Shown in pieces: positions 32,829-42,600 of a stretch of DNA of 64,000 bases. This DNA comes from Victivallaceae bacterium. GTDB taxonomy: Bacteria; Verrucomicrobiota; Lentisphaeria; Victivallales; Victivallaceae. Within the stretch, counting starts at the first letter, position 1, and each line of letters begins with the position of its first letter. Position numbers and translations under genes: made by a program. Under the pieces are notes generated by a model. The model searched no databases. It worked only from the letters and a program-made list of their open reading frames with translations, and was not told the origin of the DNA. The DNA lies in the NCBI GenBank assembly GCA_021647315.1, contig JAKIUY010000003.1, forward strand, positions 29,191-93,190, in the 5' to 3' direction.

Positions 32829-35213
32829 ATGGAAATTACAAGCATAAAAGAAATAAAGAATGTTGGAACATTTGCAAATTTCGCAAATGGAGGTAGTATA
32901 AGGTTTGATAAACTAACCTTTATTTATGGGTTGAATACGTTCGGGAAAACTACAATTGCCGACATTTTCCAATCAATAAAAGATAATAACTCAAGTATTT
33001 CTAACAGAAAGACTATTCCTTTTTTAAGTCAATCACAAAAAATAAACATTTCAGTAAAAGAAAACAATAGTGAACAAAGTTTAATTTTTCAAAATGACAA
33101 TTGGCAAAACAATAAAATCAGTAAGTATTTAGAAATTTTCGGAAGTGAATTTATACATAGAAACTTATTCACAGGATTGTCTATTGAGAGGGAAAATAAA
33201 GAAAACTTTACTCAGTTTGTTCTCGGAGAAAAGGGCGTTGAATTAGCTAATGATATTGAAAGTAACAAAAAGAAATTAGCTGATAAAAGACGTAACCTAA
33301 TTAATAAAGTACCAGTATTTGTGAAAAACAATACTGAAAACGAAATAAATAAATTTGTTTCGTTTCCTACAGATAACCTGAATATAGAAGACATAAAAAC
33401 ACAAATTAACAATCTCACAAGAATTGTTTCAGATGAAAAAAAGAAGTTAGAAGAACCTGATAAGATTTTGAATTTGCCTGACGTTCAGAAATTTACAACT
33501 CCTGAAATAAATATTTTAGCAAATATTGAAAAGGTAAACCAATTATTACAGAATGATTATCAGGATATTAAAGATGAAGTATTAAGAAAATTAGAAAAAC
33601 ACATCTCTGAAAATTTTAAAGAAACAGACGAAGCAGAAAAATGGATAGAATTTGGAAATAATAACCGCAAAACTAATCAAAGTGAGAATTGCTCTTTTTG
33701 CGGTCAATCTCTTCTAAATGCTAAAGAGCTAATGGGTGCATACGATTTATATTTTGATGAAGAATATTCAAAATTTATCACAGCAATTGAAGAAAACTTA
33801 GAGAAATATAAGCGAAAGTATGAATTTCAAAAGTTCAACAATAAAAATGTTTTACAAAATGCATTAACACAATCATTAAAATATAAAAGTTATATCACTA
33901 ATGAAACTTTTCAAACACAACTTCAAATATTAGAAGAAAAAATAAATTTATTAGATGAAGACTTGTTGTTTCAACAAAAAGAACAATTAGCTGAAACAAT
34001 AAAAAACAAATCAACACAAAAAAACAAAAAGCCGTATCAAAAAGTTGATTTAGTTGAATTCAATGAGTTTAAAACACAAATAAATTCCTATTTAAATGTG
34101 AGTAATTCTGCAAGTCAGATTATTGATAATATTGTACAAATTGTTGAAGATTTTAAACAAAAATACAAAGACACCAAAGGAATAAAGGTGCAGATTGAGA
34201 AATATGAAATTCAAATCAGAGGATTGCAATATAAAGCAGCAAGGTTAGAACAGGATGAAAGTTGTAAAACCTATCTTTCAGAGAAAACTTTAATAAAAAA
34301 AATAGAAAAAAATGTTAGTGAACTTGAATCTGACTTGGAGAAAAATCAAACAGGTTATTTGACAACATATTTTTCTAAAATCAATAGCCTTTTTAATAAA
34401 TTGGGAAGCAAAAACTTTACTTTAAAAAAAGCAACAGAAGGTAGAGGATATAAACCTGTTTATTCATTAAAAGTAAAATTTCACAATAAAGAGTTAAATG
34501 ACAATCAATTAAAAACGGTTTTTAGTGAATCTGACAGAAGAGCCTTGGCACTTGCAATATTTTGGGCTAAAATTGAATTGAAGGACGAAAACGAAAAGAC
34601 TAAAACTATTATAATTTTAGATGACCCAATTACAAGTTTTGATGATAATAGAATATCAAGCAGTATTACTTTATTTAAAAATTCTCTTGATTCACTTAGT
34701 CAGATTATTGTTCTTACTCACTATCCAAATTTTATAAAAATATTTTGTGAAAAAACATTGGATAGCGAAATAAAAACTAAATTTATTAAGATTGAAAGAG
34801 ACAATAAAACAAGCTTATTAAAAAATGAAATAAGAGAAACTTTTACTAATAGTCCTTATGAAGTAGTTTTTTCTAAAATTATGGGGTTTATAAACCGAGA
34901 ACATCAAGACTGCATAAAATCAGATTTAAGACCTTTTATTGAGAACTTGTATATTCCTACTGTGTTTGCAAAAGAATTAAAGGAAGCAAAAAAGCGGAAT
35001 GATGATTTGTCAAGTTTAAACAATATAATAAATGCAATTTTTACTGATGAGCAAACAAAATCAAAATTTCATAATTACAGAAACAGTTTAAATCCTGATG
35101 CACATATTTTTACAAGCAATAACTCAGAAGATGTAAGAAATTTTGCAGATGAACTGATGACATTTCTTTATTCCTTTGATTTTAATTTAAACGGTGTTAA
35201 TTATGAGCAATAA
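32829..35213 (+). CDS. RloC/PrrC-like AAA ATPase with zinc-hook motif
   Basis: 794 residues, SMC/Rad50-like layout of the AAA_13 group. Walker A GLNTFGKTT (34-42), a coiled coil with CSFCG at 288-292 resembling a zinc hook, a second coiled coil, then the signature region SESDRRALALAIFWAK, Walker B IIILDDPITSFD (Asp598-599) and the H-loop LTHYPNF. After the ATPase, R701-x3-E705 and a His in NPDAHIF (759) recall the Arg-Glu-His anticodon-nuclease triad of PrrC/RloC, though spacing to the His is longer. PrrC and RloC tRNA nucleases are embedded in type I loci and act when restriction is inhibited; position here between hsdS and hsdR fits. Confidence 0.8.
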   Translation: MEITSIKEIKNVGTFANFANGGSIRFDKLTFIYGLNTFGKTTIADIFQSIKDNNSSISNRKTIPFLSQSQKINISVKENNSEQSLIFQNDNWQNNKISKYLEIFGSEFIHRNLFTGLSIERENKENFTQFVLGEKGVELANDIESNKKKLADKRRNLINKVPVFVKNNTENEINKFVSFPTDNLNIEDIKTQINNLTRIVSDEKKKLEEPDKILNLPDVQKFTTPEINILANIEKVNQLLQNDYQDIKDEVLRKLEKHISENFKETDEAEKWIEFGNNNRKTNQSENCSFCGQSLLNAKELMGAYDLYFDEEYSKFITAIEENLEKYKRKYEFQKFNNKNVLQNALTQSLKYKSYITNETFQTQLQILEEKINLLDEDLLFQQKEQLAETIKNKSTQKNKKPYQKVDLVEFNEFKTQINSYLNVSNSASQIIDNIVQIVEDFKQKYKDTKGIKVQIEKYEIQIRGLQYKAARLEQDESCKTYLSEKTLIKKIEKNVSELESDLEKNQTGYLTTYFSKINSLFNKLGSKNFTLKKATEGRGYKPVYSLKVKFHNKELNDNQLKTVFSESDRRALALAIFWAKIELKDENEKTKTIIILDDPITSFDDNRISSSITLFKNSLDSLSQIIVLTHYPNFIKIFCEKTLDSEIKTKFIKIERDNKTSLLKNEIRETFTNSPYEVVFSKIMGFINREHQDCIKSDLRPFIENLYIPTVFAKELKEAKKRNDDLSSLNNIINAIFTDEQTKSKFHNYRNSLNPDAHIFTSNNSEDVRNFADELMTFLYSFDFNLNGVNYEQ

Positions 35214-38200
35214 AATAACCGAAAATACAATAGAAGAATTTACAATAGAATTATTGGAGCGTTTAGGCTATCAATATATTTATGCACCTGATATTGCACA
35301 CGATGGCGAAAGACCGGAGAGAAATTCTTATGAAGATGTTTTGCTTACGGAACGATTGCAAAATGCCATTCGAAGAATAAATCCCAAAGTTCCAATTGAC
35401 AGTCAAGAAGAATCATTAAAAGAAATTCAACGCATAAACTCTCCTGAATTACTTGCCAACAACGAAGTGTTTCACAGAATGCTTACCGAGGGAATTAATG
35501 TTTCATACCAAAAAGACGGACAGCAAAGAGGCGATTTGGTTTGGCTTATTGATTTTGAAACACCTGAAAACAACGAATTTATTGTTGCCAATCAATTTAC
35601 TGTAAAAGATTCATCCCCTTTAGGGGCCCGAGGGGCTAAACGCCCAGATATAATTCTATTTGTAAACGGTATTCCTTTAGTAGTTATTGAATTAAAAAAT
35701 CCTGCTGATGAAAATGCAACGGTAAAATCGGCATTCAAACAATTACAGACTTACAAAGAGATTATTCCGAGCCTTTTTACTTATAATGGTTTAATGATTA
35801 TTTCCGATGGATTAGAAGCCAAAGCAGGTTCTTTATCCGCAGGATTAACCCGTTTTATGGCTTGGCCTGTCTGCGTGCAACGCACAGGCAGAAAATCAGC
35901 AGACGGAAGTCCGTTTTTTTACAACAAATACTATACTTATGTAATAGAATGTGAAGATGGTAGTTTATATATTGGTCAAACGTCTGATTTAATAGGAAGA
36001 TGGGAACAACACATATCTGGTCAAGGGGCAAATTGGACTAAAAATCATAAACCTGTCAAAATTGTTCATTACGAAACATTTCCATTACGAGAAGAAGCTA
36101 TTAAAAGAGAAAAAGAATTAAAGACAGGGTTTGGGAGAAAATGGGTTAAAAGACAAATTGAAGCAAAGCGAAATAACCTTTTCTATTTTGATAGTGAAAT
36201 TGAATTTCGGGCATCAAAAAAATCTAACACTAAAACCTGGAATGAAGGACTTGTATCAGAATTAGAAACGCTCATTAACGGAATGCTCAACAAAGAAACT
36301 TTGCTGGACTTAATTCGTCATTTTGTGGTTTTTGAAAAATCAACCTGTCTGCGTGCGACGCACAGGCAGAAAAAAGAAGATTCCAAAACAGGAATTGTAA
36401 GTATATCAACCGTAAAAAAACTTGCAGCCTATCATCAATATTATGCTGTAAACCGAGCCGTAGAATCTACTTTAAGAGCAACAGGGCACACGGAAGTTTT
36501 CAAAGATAAAAAACTTAAATCTTCAGTTAAACACACACAAAAAGGGATCTTTTTATACCCTTTTAATGAGACCCAAAAGCAGATGCATAAAATAATGCAT
36601 CCACCTGAACCTTATGGATTAACAGGAGTTAAAACACAACCCAAAGGCGACAGAAAAGGGGGTGTTGTTTGGCATACTCAAGGTAGTGGCAAATCACTTT
36701 CAATGGTTTTCTTTACCGGTAAAATCGTTTTGGCTTTGGATAACCCAACTATTTTGGTAATAACAGACCGTAACGATTTGGACGACCAGTTGTTTGATAC
36801 ATTTGCAGCATCAACTCAACTTTTAAGACAAGAGCCAAAGCAAGTTGAAAACAGAGAAGATTTAAAAGAAAAATTAAAAGTGGCTTCGGGTGGAGTTATT
36901 TTTTCAACCATTCAAAAATTTCAACCTGACAATGGCAATATTTACGAAACTTTATCGGAAAGAGAAAATATTGTTGTTATTGCAGATGAAGCACACAGAA
37001 CACAATACGGGTTTAAAGCTAAATTGGACAAAGAAACAGGAGCTATAAAATACGGTTTTGCAAAATATATGCGTGATGCTTTGCCAAATGCAACTTATCT
37101 TGGTTTTACAGGCACGCCAATTGAAAGTACTGATACAAATACTCCTGCTGTTTTTGGAAATTATATTGATGTTTACGACATCGCCCAAGCCGTTGAAGAC
37201 GGAGCAACCGTTCGTATTTATTATGAAAGTCGTTTGGCAAAAGTAAATTTAAGCGAAGAAGGTAAACAGCTTGTTGAGGAATTGGAAGAAGATTTTGGAG
37301 ATGAAGATACGCACGGCCGTGCGTATCAACGGTGGACACAACTTGAAGCATTAATCGGAAGTGAAAATCGAGTTAAAAATATTGCAAAGGATATTGTCTA
37401 TCATTTCGAGCAACGCCAAGAAGTTTTTGACGGGAAAGGAATGATTGTTTCAATGTCAAGAAGAATTGCAGCAGACCTTTACGATGAGATTATAAAAATA
37501 AAACCTGAGTGGCATTCCGATGATTTGGATAAAGGAGTTATTAAAGTTGTAATGACTTCGGCAAGTTCTGACGGTCCTAAAATTGCCAAACATCATACAA
37601 CCAAGCAACAAAGAAAAGCATTGGCAGACCGTATGAAAGACACAGAAGATGAACTAAAATTGGTTATTGTTCGTGATATGTGGCTAACAGGTTTTGACGC
37701 TCCAAGTATGCACACTTTGTACATCGATAAGCCAATGAAAGGTCATAATCTTATGCAAGCAATTGCAAGAGTAAACAGAGTTTATAAAGATAAACCTGGT
37801 GGATTGGTTGTTGATTATCTTGGAATTGCTTCTGACTTGAAAAAGGCACTCTCTTTTTATTCTGATGCAGGTGGAAAAGGAGACCCAACAATTTTGCAGG
37901 AACAAGCGGTTAAACTAATGTTGGAAAAATTAGAAGTTGTTTCAAATATGTTTCACGGTTTTGCTTATGAAGAATATTTTGAAGCCGAAACTTCTAAAAA
38001 ACTTACAATGATTCTTTCAGCCGAAGAACATATTTTAAGTTTAGAAGATGGAAAGAAAAGATATATAAATGAAGTAACTGCACTTTCAAAATCATTTGCT
38101 ATTGCCATTCCCCACGAACAGGCAATGGATGTAAAAGATGAAGTTGCATTTTTTCAGGCAGTAAAAGCACGATTGGCAAAATTTGACGGTACAGGTGCAG

Positions 38201-38868
38201 GAAGAACAGATGAAGAAATTGAAACTACCATTCGTCAAGTAATTGACAAAGCGTTGGTCTCGGAACAGGTGATTGATATTTTTGATGCAGCAGGAATAAA
38301 GAAACCTGACATCTCTATTCTTTCTGAAGAGTTCCTTTTGGAATTGAAAGGAATGGAACATAAAAATGTAGCTTTGGAAGTGTTGAAAAAACTCTTGAAT
38401 GATGAAATTAAATCTCGCTCAAAAAAGAATTTAGTAAAAAGCAAGTCATTAATGGAAATGCTTGAAAACGCCATTAAAAAATACCACAATAAAATATTGA
38501 CAGCAGCCGAAGTGATGGACGAACTCATTAAGTTGAGTAAGGAAATCGTAAATATGGATAGTGAAGCTAAATCACTTGGTTTGACAGATTTTGAATATGC
38601 TTTTTATACAGCAGTTTCTGACAATGACAGTGCAAAAGAATTGATGCAGAAAGACAAATTAAGAGAACTTGCAGTAATCTTAACTGAAAGAGTAAAAGCA
38701 AACGCATCAATTGACTGGACAATAAAAGAGAGTGTAAGAGCAAAATTGAAAGTAATAATAAAACGGACTTTAAGACAATTTGGCTACCCGCCGGATATGC
38801 AAAAATTGGCGACAGAAACCGTATTGAAACAAGCTGAATTAATTGCAAACGAATTAACAGTGATATAA
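35203..38868 (+). CDS. hsdR: Type I restriction subunit with inserted GIY-YIG domain
   Basis: HsdR translocase-nuclease, 1221 residues against about 1000-1050 expected. PD-(D/E)xK nuclease: RPDIILFVNG and VVIELKN (Asp149, Glu163, Lys165). Helicase: WHTQGSGKS (490-498), VVIADEAHR (DEAH 595-598), LGFTGTP and ARVNRVY. Between nuclease and helicase, residues about 222-400 include a GIY-YIG nuclease domain (about 243-325) and palindrome-derived stretches. At least two other palindromes lie inside the gene (35615, 37306), all in frame. ATG 35203 overlaps the ATPase gene stop. The frame is intact, so the product may still work. Confidence 0.93.
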   Translation: MSNKITENTIEEFTIELLERLGYQYIYAPDIAHDGERPERNSYEDVLLTERLQNAIRRINPKVPIDSQEESLKEIQRINSPELLANNEVFHRMLTEGINVSYQKDGQQRGDLVWLIDFETPENNEFIVANQFTVKDSSPLGARGAKRPDIILFVNGIPLVVIELKNPADENATVKSAFKQLQTYKEIIPSLFTYNGLMIISDGLEAKAGSLSAGLTRFMAWPVCVQRTGRKSADGSPFFYNKYYTYVIECEDGSLYIGQTSDLIGRWEQHISGQGANWTKNHKPVKIVHYETFPLREEAIKREKELKTGFGRKWVKRQIEAKRNNLFYFDSEIEFRASKKSNTKTWNEGLVSELETLINGMLNKETLLDLIRHFVVFEKSTCLRATHRQKKEDSKTGIVSISTVKKLAAYHQYYAVNRAVESTLRATGHTEVFKDKKLKSSVKHTQKGIFLYPFNETQKQMHKIMHPPEPYGLTGVKTQPKGDRKGGVVWHTQGSGKSLSMVFFTGKIVLALDNPTILVITDRNDLDDQLFDTFAASTQLLRQEPKQVENREDLKEKLKVASGGVIFSTIQKFQPDNGNIYETLSERENIVVIADEAHRTQYGFKAKLDKETGAIKYGFAKYMRDALPNATYLGFTGTPIESTDTNTPAVFGNYIDVYDIAQAVEDGATVRIYYESRLAKVNLSEEGKQLVEELEEDFGDEDTHGRAYQRWTQLEALIGSENRVKNIAKDIVYHFEQRQEVFDGKGMIVSMSRRIAADLYDEIIKIKPEWHSDDLDKGVIKVVMTSASSDGPKIAKHHTTKQQRKALADRMKDTEDELKLVIVRDMWLTGFDAPSMHTLYIDKPMKGHNLMQAIARVNRVYKDKPGGLVVDYLGIASDLKKALSFYSDAGGKGDPTILQEQAVKLMLEKLEVVSNMFHGFAYEEYFEAETSKKLTMILSAEEHILSLEDGKKRYINEVTALSKSFAIAIPHEQAMDVKDEVAFFQAVKARLAKFDGTGAGRTDEEIETTIRQVIDKALVSEQVIDIFDAAGIKKPDISILSEEFLLELKGMEHKNVALEVLKKLLNDEIKSRSKKNLVKSKSLMEMLENAIKKYHNKILTAAEVMDELIKLSKEIVNMDSEAKSLGLTDFEYAFYTAVSDNDSAKELMQKDKLRELAVILTERVKANASIDWTIKESVRAKLKVIIKRTLRQFGYPPDMQKLATETVLKQAELIANELTVI
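35865..35892. repeat. Palindromic repeat 'gcctgtctgcgtgc', left copy in hsdR
   Basis: GCCTG-TC-TGCGT-GCA-ACGCA-CAGGC: imperfect hairpin with two 5-bp arms. Nearly identical to 36343-36370. Encodes about nine extra residues (PVCVQRTGR) after a conserved LTRFMAW. Confidence 0.8.
35926..36190 (+). mobile_element. In-frame GIY-YIG nuclease domain inside hsdR
   Basis: Encodes YYTYVIECEDGSLYIGQTSD, then GRWEQHISGQGANWTKNHKP and REEAIKREKELKTG, a complete single-domain GIY-YIG nuclease (TYV at 245-247, YIG at 256-258, conserved Arg266 and the Glu in the REKELK helix). Stand-alone relatives are common small proteins in Bacteroidota. It is preceded by the hairpin ACGGA-AG-TCCGT plus T7 (35903-35920), which looks like a terminator from its former stand-alone state or an element end. 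Exact borders cannot be set; conserved HsdR sequence resumes at about LVSELETLIN. Confidence 0.75.
36343..36370. repeat. Palindromic repeat 'cctgtctgcgtgc', right copy in hsdR
   Basis: acctgtctgcgtgcgacgca followed by caggcaga; differs from the left copy (35865) at about two positions. Adds TCLRATHRQ between FVVFEKS and KKEDSKTG, both conserved HsdR. Confidence 0.8.
37306..37327. repeat. Perfect 22-bp palindrome inside hsdR
   Basis: GATACGCACGG joined to its exact reverse complement, with no loop. Encodes DTHGRAYQ in the helicase region before RWTQLEALIG. Looks like another micro-insertion. Confidence 0.8.
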
Positions 38869-38931
38869 ATAAACTCATGATAAAGGTATTTTTTATTATC
38901 AATGAATTAATTTTTACGGAGTATCTATATT

Positions 38932-39612
38932 ATGGATAACGATTTATTGCTCGAATTAGTTAACCTTAGTAAAGGCTATGAACATCCAGCGGGGCGCGTT
39001 GAAGTGCTGAAAGGGGTTTCGCTGCAATTGAACAGCGGCGACAGAGTGGCGATAACCGGACCATCCGGTTCCGGGAAAAGTACATTGCTTAACTTGATCG
39101 GCTGTCTGGATAGACCTGATGCAGGAGAAATATTCTACAGGCAAAATTCACTTTCTGACTTTTCACAGACGGCACTTGATGAATTCAGATTGCGCCGGAT
39201 CAGTATTGTTTTTCAGACTCATCATCTCCTGCCGCAGTGCACCGCTCTGGAGAATGTCCTATTACCGACGTTACCGATTGGCGGCGAGACCGCCGCAACG
39301 GTTGACCGGGCTGAAGAATTACTGACTATGGCCGGGCTTCATGAGCGTCGGAATCATTTCCCCGGTGAGCTTTCGGGTGGAGAATGTCAACGGATCGCCG
39401 TCTGTCGTGCATTGATAAACTCGCCTGAACTGTTACTGGCGGACGAGCCGACCGGCGCCCTTGACCATCATACCGCGTTAGAGTTGCTTGATTTAATTGA
39501 CCAGCTGACCGATAATTCAATGGCTCTGCTGATGGTGACTCATTCACTGGAAGCCGCTGCCAGAATGAAATGCCGATTCGAACTGACCGAAGGCTTATTG
39601 CGGGAGAAATAG
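38932..39612 (+). CDS. ABC transporter ATP-binding protein, LolD/MacB type
   Basis: 226 residues with Walker A GPSGSGKST, Q-loop VFQTHHLLP, signature LSGGECQRIAV, Walker B LLLADEPTGALD and H-loop VTHSLE. The QTHHLLPQCTALENVLLP segment is the LolD/MacB/FtsE pattern. It precedes, by 3 nt, a giant FtsX-type permease, so the pair forms an extrusion or lipoprotein-release type mechanotransmission ABC system. GC content returns to that of the core genome here, marking the right border of the restriction island. CGGAGT ribosome site before the ATG. Confidence 0.93.
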   Translation: MDNDLLLELVNLSKGYEHPAGRVEVLKGVSLQLNSGDRVAITGPSGSGKSTLLNLIGCLDRPDAGEIFYRQNSLSDFSQTALDEFRLRRISIVFQTHHLLPQCTALENVLLPTLPIGGETAATVDRAEELLTMAGLHERRNHFPGELSGGECQRIAVCRALINSPELLLADEPTGALDHHTALELLDLIDQLTDNSMALLMVTHSLEAAARMKCRFELTEGLLREK

Positions 39613-39615
39613 TTA

Positions 39616-42600
39616 ATGCATGACTCTTTTAATACTCTGGCACTGGTTAAACGTAATCTTGGCTTCTACCGCCGTCAGACTTTGCAGGTTATTCTGGCAA
39701 TCGTGCTGACCACGGCGATTATCAGTGGGGCTTTCCTGATTGGCACTTCAGTAAAAAACAGTCTGAAAACCGCAATGAACAACCGGCTGGGACAGGTGAC
39801 CTACGCTCTATTCCAAACGGAACGCTGGTTTAAAGCCGACCTTGGACAGCGACTCAGTAATTCCAGTGAACGTCCATGTTCAGCTTTGATCTCGGTTCCC
39901 GCTTATATGACAGGCGATAACGGTCAAACGATCAAGGTCAACTTGTATGGTGTCGAGAGTTCATTTTTTCAATTCGCTCCACAGCAAAATATGGTTAAAA
40001 TTCCAGCTCCAGGTGAGGCGCTGATAAATCGAACTGCCGCAATTATGGCTGGACTGAAACCTGGAAAAGGTTTCGCGGTGCGCTGTTTCAAACCATCATT
40101 GATGCCCGGTGATACGGCTTGGTCAAGCCGTGATTCGAGCAGTGTTGGATTTCGGTTGCAGGTGGTTGAAGAGATTTCTCCTGCAGCGTTCAGTGACTTT
40201 AATCCGTTAAACACCCAGCTGGCGCCAGCCAATGTTTTTGTCGATCGCGACTGGCTGGCAGAGCGGCTCGGTCGTTCTGGCCGGGCAAATGTTTTACTCT
40301 ATGGCGGCACAAAACCGCCATTGGGGCTGAATGACAAACTAAAACTTGCTGATTATGGTCTTAACCTTAAAAAATTACCCAATGGAGCAATTGAGCTGAA
40401 ATCCGACCGGGTATTTATCAGTCCCACAGTAGTAAAAGCGGCAGCATCGCTCAAACTTCACGAACAATCTATTTTCAGCTATTTTGCCAATTCTATTACT
40501 GCACATGGAAAAATGACCCCCTATTCATTCGTTACTGGCGTAAAGTCGCTTGGGGGCAGGACTACACAGCCACGTCGTTCCTCCTCGGGTGTTGTCGCAC
40601 CGCCCTCGCTCTCTATTGCTCCATCTAACCGTGAAGCCGTGATTAACAGTTGGCTGGCGAATGATCTCAAACTGAAAGTCGGCGATGATTTTGCCATCGC
40701 CTATTATAAATTCGGGGCGAACGGTGAACTTCAGGAGGATTCAGCGACATTTAAGGTGAAAGCTATTATTCCAGTGAGCAATGCCCCGGAGTTAATGCCG
40801 AAATTTCCCGGGATGTCCAATGCCGCAAGTTGCAATGACTGGGATCCGGGCATTCCGATTAACTTAAAGTTGATCCGGGCCAAAGATGAAGCCTACTGGA
40901 ACAAATATCGCGGCACTCCGAAACTGTTTATCGCATTGGACAGAGCGCAGAAACTCTGGGGCTGTCGCTTCGGCAAGCTTACTGCGATACGGTTCAGTGA
41001 TATTAAGCAAAAAAAACAGCTTAGTCTGAACGTCGAACATCGAATGAAAGAAAAATCACTGCACAGCCAAAGCACCAAGAGAAATAATAACGCAAGCAAC
41101 AAATATACTAATGCTCTATTAACGCAAAAAGATCTGGAGAAATCACTGCTGCAGGCTTTAACGCCAGCTGAGCTTGGGTTCAGTTGGCAGCCTTTAAATT
41201 CAATTGGTCGCCACGGCGTGGCTAATGCGGTAGATTTCAGCGGCCTGTTTTTCGGTTTGAGTTTCTTTGTCATTATTGCCGGGATTGTCCTTTCAGGTCT
41301 GCTCTACCGATTGCATCTCGAACAGCGAATCAGCGAGTTTGCGGTACTTAAAGCCATGGGCTTCGCAAATCATCATTTACGGCGGATACTGATGCTTGAA
41401 GCAGGAGTTGGGTTGATTGCCGGTATTGCGGTCGGAATCGTCGCCGCATTTGGTTACAGCTATCTGATTATCGGGGCGCTGAATACCGTTTGGAACAGTA
41501 TTGCCGGGTCGATCCAAGTGTCACTGCATGCAGGCCCACAAGTTATTTTGCTTGGCGCAGGAATAACTGTTCCGGTGATTGCAATGGTAATGTTTTTTGC
41601 CTTACGCAAAGTTCTGGCAAATGATTTACAGGGGAGCCTGGTTAAAACAGATTTCCACCACACCGGAAGTCGCTTTTATCTTGGCTTTGGCATTATTGCA
41701 CTTTTAGCCGGAACAGTAATTATATTAATCGGCATAAAATCCGCTGATGCCGGTGTCGGAACGTTTTTCGGCGCTGCCGCATTGCTGTTTGCCGGTATGG
41801 TCTGCCTGAGTGGGGTGATTATCCGGTCAGTGCCGGAATGGCTCAAAGGGCATGGAATTTCAACACTATCAACCGCATTACGTAATAATAGCCGTCATTT
41901 CAGGCGTTCGATGGCAGTGGTGGTCATTATGGCACTCGGCATCTTTCTGACTTTGGCAGTGAGTGTCAATCGAACTAAAAACCGTGGCAGTGACGCTTCA
42001 AAAAAATCCGGCACCGGTGGTTTTGGCTGGTATATTGAAACCGTGATTCCGGTCAAAGGGAACTTGAATTCTGCTGCCGGAAGACAACGTTATCGTCTGA
42101 AGATACCAGCAACTGAACAAAGCTGGCTACGCCGGAACGTCGAACATTCAACGTCGAACGTTCAACATCGAATGAAAGAAAAACAGTTGCTCGAGCGTAG
42201 TGAAGGACGGAGTAATTCCCTATTTGTTCAATTGCCAATGATGGATGGCGGGGCGGCTGGGTGTCTGAATCTGAACCGGGTGACGCGACCACGTTTGCTG
42301 GGCGTGCCGCCGGAAGTTTTTGATGATCGTTTCAGCTTTCAAACCCCTGACGCGACCTGGAGCAGTTTACAACAAAACGATACTGAGGTGATTCCGGCAA
42401 TTGCTGATCAGAATGTTATTCTGTGGAGCCTCGGGCTGAAAATTGGCGATACTCTGGATTATCCCGGTGCGAACGGTAAAATTTACAAGTTAAAGTTTAT
42501 CGCCGGACTTAATAATTCAATTCTTCAAGGTGCGGTACTGATTTCACGGGCAAACCTGCGCCGGATGTTCCCGGACATCAGCGGTAACCGGGTGCTGTTG

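Noticed and set aside
32829..35213. Retron, Rad50/SbcC or Septu-type annotation for the large ATPase
   Set aside because: Position in the hsd operon, CxxCG hook and C-terminal R-E-H-like residues fit RloC/PrrC better; no reverse transcriptase or partner nuclease gene of those systems is present.
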